64,000 nucleotides of DNA from Desulfosporosinus acididurans. GTDB taxonomy: Bacteria > Bacillota > Desulfitobacteriia > Desulfitobacteriales > Desulfitobacteriaceae. The stretch covers positions 1 to 64,000 of the forward strand of contig NZ_LDZY01000012.1 in assembly GCF_001029285.1 (NCBI RefSeq), in the 5' to 3' direction. A model generated the notes under the pieces. It worked only from the letters and a program-made list of their open reading frames with translations. It had not been told where the DNA came from and did not search any database. Numbering within the stretch: the stretch's first letter is position 1; each line of letters starts with the position of its first letter. A program made the translations under genes and the position numbers. Positions 17,115-26,326 of this stretch are shown piece after piece.

Positions 17115-19370
17115 ATGTTACGTTATGCTGAGGTCCTGCTTGATGTAGCTAACCGACGCTTAGATCAAAGCTATCACTATCTTATTCCAGAGCATTTAAG
17201 CTTAAAGATCGGGATGAGAGTGCTCGTAAATCTTCAAAATCGTAAGGTCCAAGGGCTTGTTGTTGGTCTTACATCAGACTTGCCGGAAGAATTGGAGAGG
17301 ACCCCCCTCAAGCCGGTTTTGGAAATCATAGACGAACACAGCCTTGTGCCGCCAGATCTTATTGAATTAGCGCATTGGCTGGCTAAAACCACACTTTGTT
17401 CCATGGCCCAAAGCTTACATACAGTTTGGCCACTTCTTAAAGGCAAGATGGAGAAGCGATTATTCCTCCTCGCCTCACCGAAAGATTCAGATGTTCAGAC
17501 TCTTCGGTGGCTCAATGAAGAAGCCTTTCGAGGAATCGAAGTGCTTGCTCGGACCCGCAATAACGAGATTTCCCGGAATCTCTTTATCAAACGAGCCCAT
17601 ATTTCTGAAGAGACTGTTGAAATGCTAATCCAGCAAGGTATGATTAGGGAAGGGTACCGGTTTATTTCCGTGGGAGTTGGGCAGAGACGAGAGACGAAGG
17701 TGCATAGGCCGCAAGAGTATAGCGAAAGAACTTTCGCGTTATCCGCTGAACAGGAAGCGGCTGTGTCCGCCGTTATGACTTCATTAAGAGTGGGCTTATG
17801 TGAGACTATTTTATTGCACGGAGTGACGGGAAGCGGAAAAACTGAAGTTTATCGGGAACTAATTGCTCAAGTACTTTCTCGGGGCGGTGATGCGATTCTC
17901 TTAGTTCCGGAGATTTCCTTAACTGCTCAGGTGGCTCGTTATTTTCAAGCACAATTCGGTGAAAATGTGATCATTTTACATTCGGGTTTGCGTGCTAAAG
18001 AAAAAATACAAGCTTGGGAAGAAATCCTGAAAGGAACGAAGAGAATTGTGATTGGCGCGCGTTCAGCAGTATTTGCTCCCTTGGCCAATTTGCAGCTTAT
18101 TATTTTAGATGAGGAGCATGACGGCGCTTATAAACAAGACGAGAATCCTAAATACCACGCTCGTGATGTGGCTCGAAAAAGAATGGAGCAGGTCGGCGGG
18201 GTGGTTCTGCTCGGAAGTGCAACACCCTCTTTAGAGGCTTACGCCGCGGCGAAAGCAGGTAAAATCCGTTTGTTAACCATGTCTCGGCGTATTGGCCATA
18301 GTCAATTGCCCCCCGTTGAAATTGTGGACATGCGCAAAGAATTAATGCAGGGAAATCGAAGTATCTTCTCAAAAGTCTTACAGCAAAAACTTCGGGAACG
18401 ATTAGAACTTGGAGAGCAAGCGATGCTCTTCCTCAACCGAAGAGGATATTCCACCTTTGTGGTATGTCGTGAATGCGGCTATGTGGTAAGCTGCCCAAAC
18501 TGTGATGTGACTTTAACGTATCATAGCCAAGGTCAGTCTATGCGTTGTCATTATTGTGATCATCAAGAGCAGCCGCCGTTGACGTGCCCAAAATGCGGGA
18601 GCAGGTATATTCGTTTTTTTGGGCAAGGAACTCAGAGAGTTGAAGAGGAACTGCAAGTGCTATTGCCCGAAACATCAATTCTACGGTTGGATTTTGATAC
18701 AACTCGCAATCGTGAAGCCCATACGATGATCTTGGAAAGTTTTCGCCGGCAGAAGGCCTCGATCCTTGTTGGGACCCAAATGATGGCGAAGGGGCTGGAT
18801 TTCCCGAATGTGACCTTGGTAGGAGTTATCGCTGCCGACCAAACGCTTAATATGCCGGATTTCAGAGCTAAGGAGCGGACTTTTCAGTTATTGACTCAAG
18901 TTGCCGGCAGAGCCGGGCGAAGCGAAAAAGCGGGTGAAGTAATTATTCAAACGTATACGCCGGGAGACAGTGCCATTGAGAAGGCTTCCCATCACGATTA
19001 TGAGGGATTTTTTTGGGAAGAGATTCGCTATCGCAAGGGCCGAAAATATCCTCCTTTTACCCATATCATTCGCGTCTTGCTGCTTCATGACAAGGAGGAA
19101 CGCGTTATTCTGGGAGCAAATAGTTTAGGGACTTGCTTGAACGAAAGAATGCGTGATCCTAAATTTGGAAATACTGATTTAGATATCCTTGGCCCGGCAC
19201 AAGCCGTTTTAGCGAGGCTGAAAAACCAATGGCGCTGGCAAATTTCGGTGCGCGGGATATATCTTGAGGAACTGAGAGAATTTTTACACCAGGGGATACG
19301 AGATTTTTTCAAGACTTCGGCGAGTAATGGTATTATATTAAATATTGAAGTAGACCCACTGACAAATTAG
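17115..19370 (+). CDS. priA: primosomal replication restart helicase PriA
   Basis: Restarts stalled replication forks by loading the replicative helicase. The 751-residue protein has the DNA-binding N-terminal domain (about 1-110), Walker A GVTGSGKTEV, the DEEH box (ILDEEHDGAYKQDE), and an eight-cysteine zinc cluster between about 450 and 500 (CRECGYVVSCPNC, CHYCD, CPKCG). The C-terminal helicase lobe contains VGTQMMAKGLDFPNV. RBS AAGGAGG. Start of the long priA-to-thiN run. Confidence 0.97.
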   Translation: MLRYAEVLLDVANRRLDQSYHYLIPEHLSLKIGMRVLVNLQNRKVQGLVVGLTSDLPEELERTPLKPVLEIIDEHSLVPPDLIELAHWLAKTTLCSMAQSLHTVWPLLKGKMEKRLFLLASPKDSDVQTLRWLNEEAFRGIEVLARTRNNEISRNLFIKRAHISEETVEMLIQQGMIREGYRFISVGVGQRRETKVHRPQEYSERTFALSAEQEAAVSAVMTSLRVGLCETILLHGVTGSGKTEVYRELIAQVLSRGGDAILLVPEISLTAQVARYFQAQFGENVIILHSGLRAKEKIQAWEEILKGTKRIVIGARSAVFAPLANLQLIILDEEHDGAYKQDENPKYHARDVARKRMEQVGGVVLLGSATPSLEAYAAAKAGKIRLLTMSRRIGHSQLPPVEIVDMRKELMQGNRSIFSKVLQQKLRERLELGEQAMLFLNRRGYSTFVVCRECGYVVSCPNCDVTLTYHSQGQSMRCHYCDHQEQPPLTCPKCGSRYIRFFGQGTQRVEEELQVLLPETSILRLDFDTTRNREAHTMILESFRRQKASILVGTQMMAKGLDFPNVTLVGVIAADQTLNMPDFRAKERTFQLLTQVAGRAGRSEKAGEVIIQTYTPGDSAIEKASHHDYEGFFWEEIRYRKGRKYPPFTHIIRVLLLHDKEERVILGANSLGTCLNERMRDPKFGNTDLDILGPAQAVLARLKNQWRWQISVRGIYLEELREFLHQGIRDFFKTSASNGIILNIEVDPLTN

Positions 19371-19443
19371 GCCTAGGGTTTAGTTTGATAGTGGTAAAAT
19401 AAAGACAGAACAATAAATTGTTTAAGAGAAAGGGGTACTGGTT

Positions 19444-19896
19444 ATGGCAGTTTATCAAATTGTGGAAATAGGCGCAGATATATTACGGGAGAAAGCAAAA
19501 GAGGTTAAAGAGATTAATGCCTCGATCACCAAACTCTTGGATAATATGGTGGATACCATGATAGCCGCAGATGGGGTAGGTTTAGCGGCGCCTCAGATCG
19601 GCGTCTCCAAGAGAGTAGTAGTTGTTAAGGTAGGAGATGTTCTGCTTGAACTCGTAAATCCGGTGATCTTAGAGAAAGAGGGAGAGTCCGTTGCCGAGGA
19701 AGGATGTCTCAGCGTTCCTAATATGACAGGGGACGTGGTGCGAGCGGCGAAAGTTCATGTTCAAGGGTTAAATCGTGAGGGGAAAATGGTTGATATTCAT
19801 GCCGATCGTTTGATGGCACGAGCACTCCAACACGAAATTGATCACCTCGAGGGAATTTTGTTTGTCGATCTGGCTAAAAAGACCTATCGGAAGTAA
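19444..19896 (+). CDS. def: peptide deformylase
   Basis: Removes the N-formyl group from new proteins. The three family motifs are present: GVGLAAPQIG (44-53), EEGCLSVP with metal ligand C88, and QHEIDHLEG with H130, H134 and catalytic E131. At 150 residues it belongs to the shorter type-I-like group. It sits between priA and fmt, as in many Firmicutes. A deletion derivative of the dispersed repeat begins nine bases after its stop. Confidence 0.97.
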   Translation: MAVYQIVEIGADILREKAKEVKEINASITKLLDNMVDTMIAADGVGLAAPQIGVSKRVVVVKVGDVLLELVNPVILEKEGESVAEEGCLSVPNMTGDVVRAAKVHVQGLNREGKMVDIHADRLMARALQHEIDHLEGILFVDLAKKTYRK

Positions 19897-19905
19897 ATGA
19901 TGCGT

Positions 19906-19953
19906 AGTGAACTCCCCCCCACACTTATAAAAGTGATAGAAAAACTGGATAAA
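19906..19953 (+). repeat. deletion derivative of the dispersed repeat, both ends retained
   Basis: AGTGAACTC (left edge) is joined directly to C-rich sequence, a CACTT/AAGTG hairpin and AAAAACTGGATAAA (right edge). At about 48 bases it lacks the whole interior. It is oriented with def. Confidence 0.65.
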
Positions 19954-20066
19954 TGGCTGTTGGATTCATAACATAACGGCTGCAAAACTAGATTGATGAA
20001 ATTTATGGGTACGAGCCTCGAACTTCTAACTTCGAACCTCGAACCTCGCATTAAAGGAGAATAGTT

Positions 20067-21026
20067 ATGCGTATTGTTTTCATGGGAACGCCGGATTTTG
20101 CGGTACCTTCTCTGCGAGCCTTGGCCAGCCATGGATATGAGATTGCGGGCGTCTTTACACAACCTGATCGGCCGGCAGGCCGAGGGAAAAAGTTAAAACC
20201 CAGCCCGGTAAAAGCTGCTGCCGAAGAATTAAACTTGCCGATTTTTCAGCCTGCCAAAATAAAAACGCCTGAAGGTGTCCAGCGTTTGCGCGAGTTAGCT
20301 CCGGAATGTATTATTGTTGTGGCATATGGGCAGCTGCTCTCTAAGGAAATTTTGAACTTACCTTTGAAGGGATGCATAAATGTACACGCTTCTTTGCTCC
20401 CCTCATATCGAGGAGCGGCACCGATTCATTGGGCGATTATCAATGGTGAAAAGCGTACCGGTGTGACGACGATGCTTATGGATGAAGGACTGGATACCGG
20501 GGGCACCTTATTAAAACGTGAAATCGTGATTTCCCAAGATGCAACTATGGGAGAAATTCATAATCAATTAGCAGATCTGGGTGGGGATTTATTGGTTGAA
20601 ACGTTGCGTGAGCTGGAACAAGAATCCCTAATTCCTATTCCTCAATCAGGAAACTCCAATTATGCTCCTCTTTTAAACCGTGAACATGAACGTCTTGACT
20701 GGACACGGCCGGCCATTGAATTGCATAATAAAATCCGGGGCTTAAATCCCTGGCCGGGGGCCTTTGGAGTATTCCGAGAGGAGAACTTTAAGGTTTGGCG
20801 CAGTTCTGTATTTTCTTCACAAATGGCTGAACAGAAGGGAAATTCATTTGAGGATCTGAACCCTGATCCAGGTCAAATAATTGAAGTGCTGGAAGATGGT
20901 CTGCTCGTCCAAACGGGAGAGGGGATCCTGAGGATATTCGAGGTTCAGCCGGCTGGTAAGCGCTCCATGTCGGCGCGTGATTTTTTGAACGGGCGGCATG
21001 GTCAAGTTGGAGAAAAATTTATTTAA
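20067..21026 (+). CDS. fmt: methionyl-tRNA formyltransferase
   Basis: Formylates initiator Met-tRNA. The catalytic N-terminal domain has FMGTPDFAVPSL at the start and INVHASLLPSYRGAAP, which holds the catalytic Asn-His and SLLP loop; the Asp of MDEGLDTG follows. The C-terminal OB-like domain is at about 205-319. RBS AAAGGAG. It works with def upstream. Confidence 0.97.
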   Translation: MRIVFMGTPDFAVPSLRALASHGYEIAGVFTQPDRPAGRGKKLKPSPVKAAAEELNLPIFQPAKIKTPEGVQRLRELAPECIIVVAYGQLLSKEILNLPLKGCINVHASLLPSYRGAAPIHWAIINGEKRTGVTTMLMDEGLDTGGTLLKREIVISQDATMGEIHNQLADLGGDLLVETLRELEQESLIPIPQSGNSNYAPLLNREHERLDWTRPAIELHNKIRGLNPWPGAFGVFREENFKVWRSSVFSSQMAEQKGNSFEDLNPDPGQIIEVLEDGLLVQTGEGILRIFEVQPAGKRSMSARDFLNGRHGQVGEKFI

Positions 21027-21168
21027 AAGAACTTGATTTAATCGTTTACTGATTGAAAGTGATAGCATAACCTTCGGTTTTATAATTTTCTCATCTTAAG
21101 TGAACTAATGTGCTGTTAGTCTATTCCTTTGGAATTTTAACATGGGATTTCAAAAAGGAGGTTAAGCA

Positions 21169-21855
21169 ATGTTCTGGGACCCTACGATGGTTCTTTTAAT
21201 TCCGGCAATCCTGCTATCCCTTTATGCTCAATATAAAATATCTTCTGCTTACAATTATTACTCTAGAGTACACGCTCAGTCGGGGCTGACCGGAGCACAG
21301 GCGGCGAAAGCACTCTTAAACAGTAAGGGACTTTATGATGTAGGTGTGGTGGCTATTCGCGGACATCTTTCGGATCATTATGATCCTCGCTCACAGGTTA
21401 TCAGTTTGAGTGAGGATGTATATTATGGAAATTCCCTGGCATCAGTAGCGGTTGCAGCTCATGAAACGGGTCATGCCCTGCAACATTCTTCCGGGTATGC
21501 GCCTTTGCAGCTCAGATCATCCTTTGTGCCGGCAGCTAATTTTGGCAGCGGGGCAGGACCAATATTAATTTTAATTGGATTGTTCCTGCCAAGTTTTGGC
21601 TGGTTGCTGCAGTTAGGAATCTTGTTTTTTTCTCTGGCCGTTCTCTTTCAACTGATTACTTTGCCTGTAGAATTTAATGCCAGTCACAGAGCTTTAGTTC
21701 TCTTGCAGGAAGGAAGATTGCTGGGGAGTGAGGAAGTCCGCGGCGCCCGCAAGGTTTTAAATGCGGCAGCCTTGACCTATGTTGCTGCGGCTTTAGCAGC
21801 TGTGCTCCAGTTGGCGAGGTTTATAATTATTGCCCAGGGCAGACGGGATGATTAA
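21169..21855 (+). CDS. YugP-type zinc metallopeptidase
   Basis: A 228-residue membrane protein with an N-terminal hydrophobic anchor, the zinc motif AAHETGHALQH (HExxH form HETGH) at about 104-114, and two to three further hydrophobic segments (about 125-165 and near the C terminus). The family (Zn_peptidase_2) is widespread, with no firm substrate. It overlaps rsmB by eight bases, so it is co-translated with rRNA modification genes. RBS AAGGAGG. Confidence 0.88.
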   Translation: MFWDPTMVLLIPAILLSLYAQYKISSAYNYYSRVHAQSGLTGAQAAKALLNSKGLYDVGVVAIRGHLSDHYDPRSQVISLSEDVYYGNSLASVAVAAHETGHALQHSSGYAPLQLRSSFVPAANFGSGAGPILILIGLFLPSFGWLLQLGILFFSLAVLFQLITLPVEFNASHRALVLLQEGRLLGSEEVRGARKVLNAAALTYVAAALAAVLQLARFIIIAQGRRDD

Positions 21856-23203
21856 AGAAACGTCACGAGGGATGGCGGTCCAGATACTGACCCGTGTTGA
21901 GGTAGAAGGGGCTTATGCCAATCTCTTAATGCAAAAAACAATTGCCAGATTGTCCGATGCTCGAGAACGTCAATTTGTGACGTTATTGGTTAATGGTGTT
22001 TTGAAACACAGGTTAACGCTGGATTATGCACTGCGTCTTCATTTGAGTAAGCCAATGTCAGCCCTTCCCCATGAAGTTCGGGCCATCTTGAGAATCGGAG
22101 CATTTCAGGTTCTCTTCGTTGATAAGGTTCCGCCGGCTGTGGCAGTCAATGAAAGTGTCGAGTTAGCTAAATCCTTTCCCAAGTTTACGGGATTAGTGAA
22201 CGTTGTCCTGCGCAAGGTGCTGACAAAAGGCTGGGATATCCCCTGGCCCGATTTGAAGAGGGATACGGTTCGTTATCTTTCTGTGCGTTATTCTCATCCC
22301 GAATGGATGATTCAGCGCTGGTTAAAACGCTGGGGAAAGGATGAGACGGAGGCTTTATGCCAAACAAATAATGAACCTGCTCCTACCTGGATCAGAACGA
22401 ATACTCTCAAAATTTCACGTCAGGATTTAGCAGATCTGTTGATTCGCGACGGTATCACTGTCGAATTGGGTGAACGAGTGCCTGAAAGTATACGGATTCA
22501 AAACTTTGGTTCCCTTGAAAAGCTGGAAGCGTTTAAAGCTGGTTTATTCACAGTACAAGATGAAAGCTCGCAAATAATTGCTCATGTCGTGGCACCTGAA
22601 GCAGGTCAACACGTTCTGGATGCCTGCAGTGCTCCCGGCGGCAAAACAACGCATCTGGCCCAAATGATGAATAATGAGGGAGTTATCCTGGCGTTTGATG
22701 TCCATGCTCATAAGTTAGAGCTCATTGACCAATTGGCCCAAAGGTTAGGCATAACCTGCATAGAAACTCAGTTAGGTGATGCACGCGATCTGCCGGGAAT
22801 AAGACTCGATTCCCAACAAAGGGTTTTAGTCGATGCGCCTTGTTCCGGTTTGGGTGTTCTTAGGCGGAGAGCAGATCTTCGCTGGAGGAAAGCGGAACAA
22901 GACCTTTGGGATCTGCCAATACTACAGTTTGCTATCTTAGAGCGTGCTGCTTCTTGTGTCGAAGTTGGCGGAGACTTAATCTATTCGACCTGTACGATTG
23001 AACCGGAAGAGAACTTTGAATTGGTCAAGAAATTTCGCTCAGCCCATCCTGAGTTTGAGGCAGTGAACTTAGCGGACGCCTTACCCTTTGAACTTAAAGA
23101 TACCAGAGATATCCAGCAGGCTGCCAAGGGGATGCTCCAGCTCTTGCCACAACGTCATGGCACCGATGGATTTTTTTTGGCGAAATTTCATCGCAGGAGC
23201 TAG
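21848..23203 (+). CDS. rsmB: 16S rRNA (cytosine-967-C5) methyltransferase
   Basis: Methylates C967 of 16S rRNA. The N-terminal NusB-like domain (about 1-140) is followed by the SAM-binding domain with DACSAPGGKTTHLAQ and the catalytic cysteine motif DAPCSGLGVLRRRADLRW; a second Cys is in IYSTCTIEPEEN. I place the start at ATG 21848, overlapping yugP; ATG 21872 is an alternative. About 451 residues, normal for the family. Confidence 0.95.
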   Translation: MIKETSRGMAVQILTRVEVEGAYANLLMQKTIARLSDARERQFVTLLVNGVLKHRLTLDYALRLHLSKPMSALPHEVRAILRIGAFQVLFVDKVPPAVAVNESVELAKSFPKFTGLVNVVLRKVLTKGWDIPWPDLKRDTVRYLSVRYSHPEWMIQRWLKRWGKDETEALCQTNNEPAPTWIRTNTLKISRQDLADLLIRDGITVELGERVPESIRIQNFGSLEKLEAFKAGLFTVQDESSQIIAHVVAPEAGQHVLDACSAPGGKTTHLAQMMNNEGVILAFDVHAHKLELIDQLAQRLGITCIETQLGDARDLPGIRLDSQQRVLVDAPCSGLGVLRRRADLRWRKAEQDLWDLPILQFAILERAASCVEVGGDLIYSTCTIEPEENFELVKKFRSAHPEFEAVNLADALPFELKDTRDIQQAAKGMLQLLPQRHGTDGFFLAKFHRRS

Positions 23204-23262
23204 AGCTAAGTTTTCTTTGAAGAGAAGTTTAACTGGAACGAATTGGGTGAATAATAATAACT

Positions 23263-24345
23263 ATGGAAATGTACGATCTGCGAAGCTGTACCGAAGAAAC
23301 GCTGCAGACAGTTTGCGGAGAGCTTGGTTTGAAGCGTTTTCGGGCAGCGCAGTTATTTCAATGGGTACAACAAAAAGCGGTGCGCTCTTGGGACGAAATT
23401 AAAAATATTAGTACGAAAGATCTTACGTTACTATCATCACGTTTGAATTTTTATCCGCCGGAACTCGTGACAGAGCGCAGGTCCATTGATGGTACCCGAA
23501 AATATCTATTCCGTCTGCAAGACGGAGAAATGATCGAATGCGTTTTAATGGATTATGCTCGTGAGCTGACAAGAGATCGCCATACCGTCTGTGTTTCCAC
23601 ACAGGTTGGCTGCGCAGTTGGCTGCGCTTTTTGCGCAACGGGCATGGAGGGTTTCCGCAGAGACCTTACCATCGGAGAGATAGTGGGTCAGGTTTTGGAT
23701 GTGACACATTTTATTCGTCAGGAAGACCAGGATTTTCAGGTTACGAATGTTGTTTTTATGGGAATGGGGGAACCTCTGTTAAATTATGAGCAAGTGCTTT
23801 CGGCAATCATGCTTATGAATCAGGAACGGGGACTAAATATTGGCATGCGGCGTATGACAATCTCAACAAGTGGAGTAGTGCCGCGAATTATTCAATTGGC
23901 GAAGGATAATCCTCAGGTGGGTTTGGCCATTTCCCTTCATGCGTCCAATGATCTGGCAAGAAGCCGCTTAGTTCCGATGAATCGCCGCTATCCTTTAGCT
24001 CAGCTTATGGAAGCATGCCAGGAATATGCAAAAATTACGCGCAGAAGAATTACTTTTGAGGTGGCCTTGACAGATGATAATGCCAATCTTGGTGAGGCAG
24101 AAGCATTAGCTCGTTTATTAAAAGACCACTTAGGGCATGTAAATCTGATTCCGGTTAATCCGGTGGCAGGAACAGACTTAAAACGTCCTAACCTTGAAAA
24201 ATTGAAGAAATTTGCTCATCATTTAGAAGTTGGCGGAATTTCCGTCTCCCTGCGTGAAGAACGGGGGGCGGACATTAACGCAGCCTGTGGTCAGCTTCGA
24301 CGACAGTGGAGGGAGGGTAACCATGAGCCTATTGACTCGATTTGA
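23263..24345 (+). CDS. rlmN: dual-specificity 23S rRNA/tRNA adenine C2 methyltransferase (radical SAM)
   Basis: Methylates A2503 of 23S rRNA and A37 of some tRNAs. The radical SAM cluster motif is CAVGCAFC (C117, C121, C124). C342 in INAACGQLRR corresponds to the catalytic C-terminal cysteine, and the other catalytic Cys region is near SLREERGAD. The end overlaps fhaA by 23 bases. The ribosome site is weak (GGGTGA). Confidence 0.95.
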   Translation: MEMYDLRSCTEETLQTVCGELGLKRFRAAQLFQWVQQKAVRSWDEIKNISTKDLTLLSSRLNFYPPELVTERRSIDGTRKYLFRLQDGEMIECVLMDYARELTRDRHTVCVSTQVGCAVGCAFCATGMEGFRRDLTIGEIVGQVLDVTHFIRQEDQDFQVTNVVFMGMGEPLLNYEQVLSAIMLMNQERGLNIGMRRMTISTSGVVPRIIQLAKDNPQVGLAISLHASNDLARSRLVPMNRRYPLAQLMEACQEYAKITRRRITFEVALTDDNANLGEAEALARLLKDHLGHVNLIPVNPVAGTDLKRPNLEKLKKFAHHLEVGGISVSLREERGADINAACGQLRRQWREGNHEPIDSI

Positions 24346-25123
24346 AGGAATGGCTGAGTATCTTTTTACCGGTGCTTTTAAGAAAGGAGGGGCTCGGCTC
24401 CAACCGGTTGAATTGGCTAAGGAACTGGTGAAAGCGATGTTTAGAAATAAACAGATTAGTATTTCTCAAGTATACGTTCCGAATATTTACCGGGTATACC
24501 TTCATTCCAGTGATTGGGGTCCTCTAGCTAGTTTTGGAGAGGTTTTTCTGATCGAGTTGTCCAAGTATTTATACACCGAGGCTGAGCGTGAGGGATATAC
24601 GTTTTTATCGAAACCAGCCATTGAACTGCATTCTGATGACACTGTCAATCCTAGGGAAATGATCATTGAGATCGATTTTGACGATTCTATTGACGTTGAA
24701 TGGGGAGATGAAGAGGAAAATGAAAATGACTTTCCCAAAGAATCGAATTGGCGTGAAAACACAACGATCTTCCGGGAAAGTGTCATGACAAACTTAAGAG
24801 CTGAGGACAGTGCGGGAAGGATTTCGAATTACTTTCTCGAAATTATAGAAGGGCCGGATAAGGGGCAATCCTTTAAATTGCCGGAACATGATATCTATAT
24901 TGGTCGACACGGGCAGTGTGATCTTGTGCTCCATGATCCCGAGGTTTCAAGACGACATTTAAAAATTACTCCAGGGGAAAACGGCTGGCGGCTTGATGAT
25001 TTGGGCAGCACCAATGGTTCCTTTGTCAATAGTCAAAGGATCACGCATCAGACGGCGGCTCCAGGTGATCGAATCCAAATTGGCCTGAGTGTTCTCGTGA
25101 TTCAAAAAGTACCCTTGCCGTAA
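24323..25123 (+). CDS. FhaA-like protein: DUF3662 plus FHA domain
   Basis: A 266-residue protein. The N-terminal DUF3662 domain spans about 1-115 (LTRFEGMAEYLFTGAFKKG). An acidic linker follows, then an FHA phosphothreonine-binding domain at about 172-262 with YIGRHGQCDLVL, VSRRHLKI and LGSTNGSFVN. In Actinobacteria FhaA binds phosphorylated cell-wall proteins, and here the Ser/Thr kinase PrkC is encoded a few genes downstream. I chose ATG 24323 (GGGAGGG upstream), which overlaps the end of rlmN. It is first of a six-gene signalling and cell-wall cluster. Confidence 0.88.
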   Translation: MSLLTRFEGMAEYLFTGAFKKGGARLQPVELAKELVKAMFRNKQISISQVYVPNIYRVYLHSSDWGPLASFGEVFLIELSKYLYTEAEREGYTFLSKPAIELHSDDTVNPREMIIEIDFDDSIDVEWGDEEENENDFPKESNWRENTTIFRESVMTNLRAEDSAGRISNYFLEIIEGPDKGQSFKLPEHDIYIGRHGQCDLVLHDPEVSRRHLKITPGENGWRLDDLGSTNGSFVNSQRITHQTAAPGDRIQIGLSVLVIQKVPLP

Positions 25124-25172
25124 TTTTGGAGAGTTGTCACAGTGCTCTCCGATATTGTATTTGGAGGGTTGT

Positions 25173-25622
25173 ATGGAAGTTGTTACAGTGATTGGACGAC
25201 TGGTTTTTGTCGCCTTGATTTATCTTTTTATCTTTAGGATTTTTACAGCGTTATTAGCTGACCTTCAGCTGAAAGGGATGTTTCAGCGTTCGAATCAGGA
25301 CTATGGACGATTAGAAGTTTTGACAGGTACGGACACTCTTCCCAGAGGCCAGATTTTTAAAGTTGATGGTAAGGGCTTGCGTCTGGGACGCGGAAAACAT
25401 AATGATATCGTATTACCGGATCATTTTGCTTCTGTCGATCATGCCGTTTTTCGCTGCCAAAAAGGAAAAACTTTTGTCGAAGACCTGGGAAGTACGAATG
25501 GTACTTGGGTTAATGGAGAACAAATTCATTCTCCAGTCCAATTAGTTGCTGGAGATTATGTGAAAATTGGAAGTATCACATTCCAATACTCGAGGTGGCA
25601 AAATGAGAGTGCTAAGCTTTAG
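25173..25622 (+). CDS. FhaB-like membrane-anchored FHA protein
   Basis: A 149-residue protein with one N-terminal transmembrane helix (about 4-26, VVTVIGRLVFVALIYLFIF) and a C-terminal FHA domain (about 65-145: LRLGRGKHNDIVL, SVDHAVF, LGSTNGTWVN). The FHA domain faces the cytoplasm by inference. ATG 25173 follows TTGGAGG. Its end overlaps the phosphatase gene by 20 bases. It likely reads phosphothreonines made by PrkC and erased by the adjacent PP2C phosphatase. Confidence 0.87.
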   Translation: MEVVTVIGRLVFVALIYLFIFRIFTALLADLQLKGMFQRSNQDYGRLEVLTGTDTLPRGQIFKVDGKGLRLGRGKHNDIVLPDHFASVDHAVFRCQKGKTFVEDLGSTNGTWVNGEQIHSPVQLVAGDYVKIGSITFQYSRWQNESAKL

Positions 25623-26322
25623 TGAAAAAGGGTGTATCCGAAAAAATAATGAGGATTCCTTTTTAGTATTACCAGATCACGGAATCTTTGCCGTGGCCGA
25701 CGGAATGGGAGGACACCGGGCTGGAGAAGTTGCTTCATCAACAGCCTTACGGGAATTAGAAAAACTAGCCCCTCAGCTAAAAGGGTTGAGTGATCAAGAT
25801 TTAGAAGGATGGCTTGTAGAATCCTTTACTCAGGCTAATCGGGTTGTTTACAAATCGTCGACAACGGAACCCCAAAATGCCGGAATGGGTACGACTCTTA
25901 CGGCGCTGCTCATTCGCGACACAAGGGCCTTGATTGCTCATGCGGGAGACAGCCGGGCATATTTGTGGCGTCAAGAAGAGTTGACACCTTTAACGAAAGA
26001 TCATTCCTTAGTGGGTGAGCTTGTACGTTTAGGTCAAATCTCTTTGGAAGAAGCAGAGAAACATCCCCAACGTCACGTTTTAATGCGGGCGGTCGGTGCG
26101 GATCAGGAAATTGAAGTGGATTGTCAAGCTATATCTCTGCGGTCCAAGGACGTGTTTCTGTTGTGTACAGATGGTTTTTCCAATATGATCAGTGATGAGG
26201 AATTAGCAGATGAATTTTCTGAATCAGGTTCTTGGGAAGAACGCTTGGAGAGGCTGCGGCAGCTTATTTTAGAACGCGGCGCACCAGATAATTTCACAGC
26301 TTTGTGCTGTATTATGGAGTAG
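25603..26322 (+). CDS. prpC: PP2C-type Ser/Thr protein phosphatase
   Basis: A 239-residue metal-dependent phosphatase that should reverse PrkC phosphorylation. PP2C motifs are visible: RKNNEDSF, VADGMGGHRAGE (metal-binding Asp and Gly), HAGDSRAYLW, LLCTDGFSN and GAPDNFTAL. Start ATG 25603 with GAGGTGG upstream, inside the end of the FHA gene. In B. subtilis prpC directly precedes prkC; here ftsW and pbpA come between them. Confidence 0.94.
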   Translation: MRVLSFSEKGCIRKNNEDSFLVLPDHGIFAVADGMGGHRAGEVASSTALRELEKLAPQLKGLSDQDLEGWLVESFTQANRVVYKSSTTEPQNAGMGTTLTALLIRDTRALIAHAGDSRAYLWRQEELTPLTKDHSLVGELVRLGQISLEEAEKHPQRHVLMRAVGADQEIEVDCQAISLRSKDVFLLCTDGFSNMISDEELADEFSESGSWEERLERLRQLILERGAPDNFTALCCIME

Positions 26323-26326
26323 GAAG

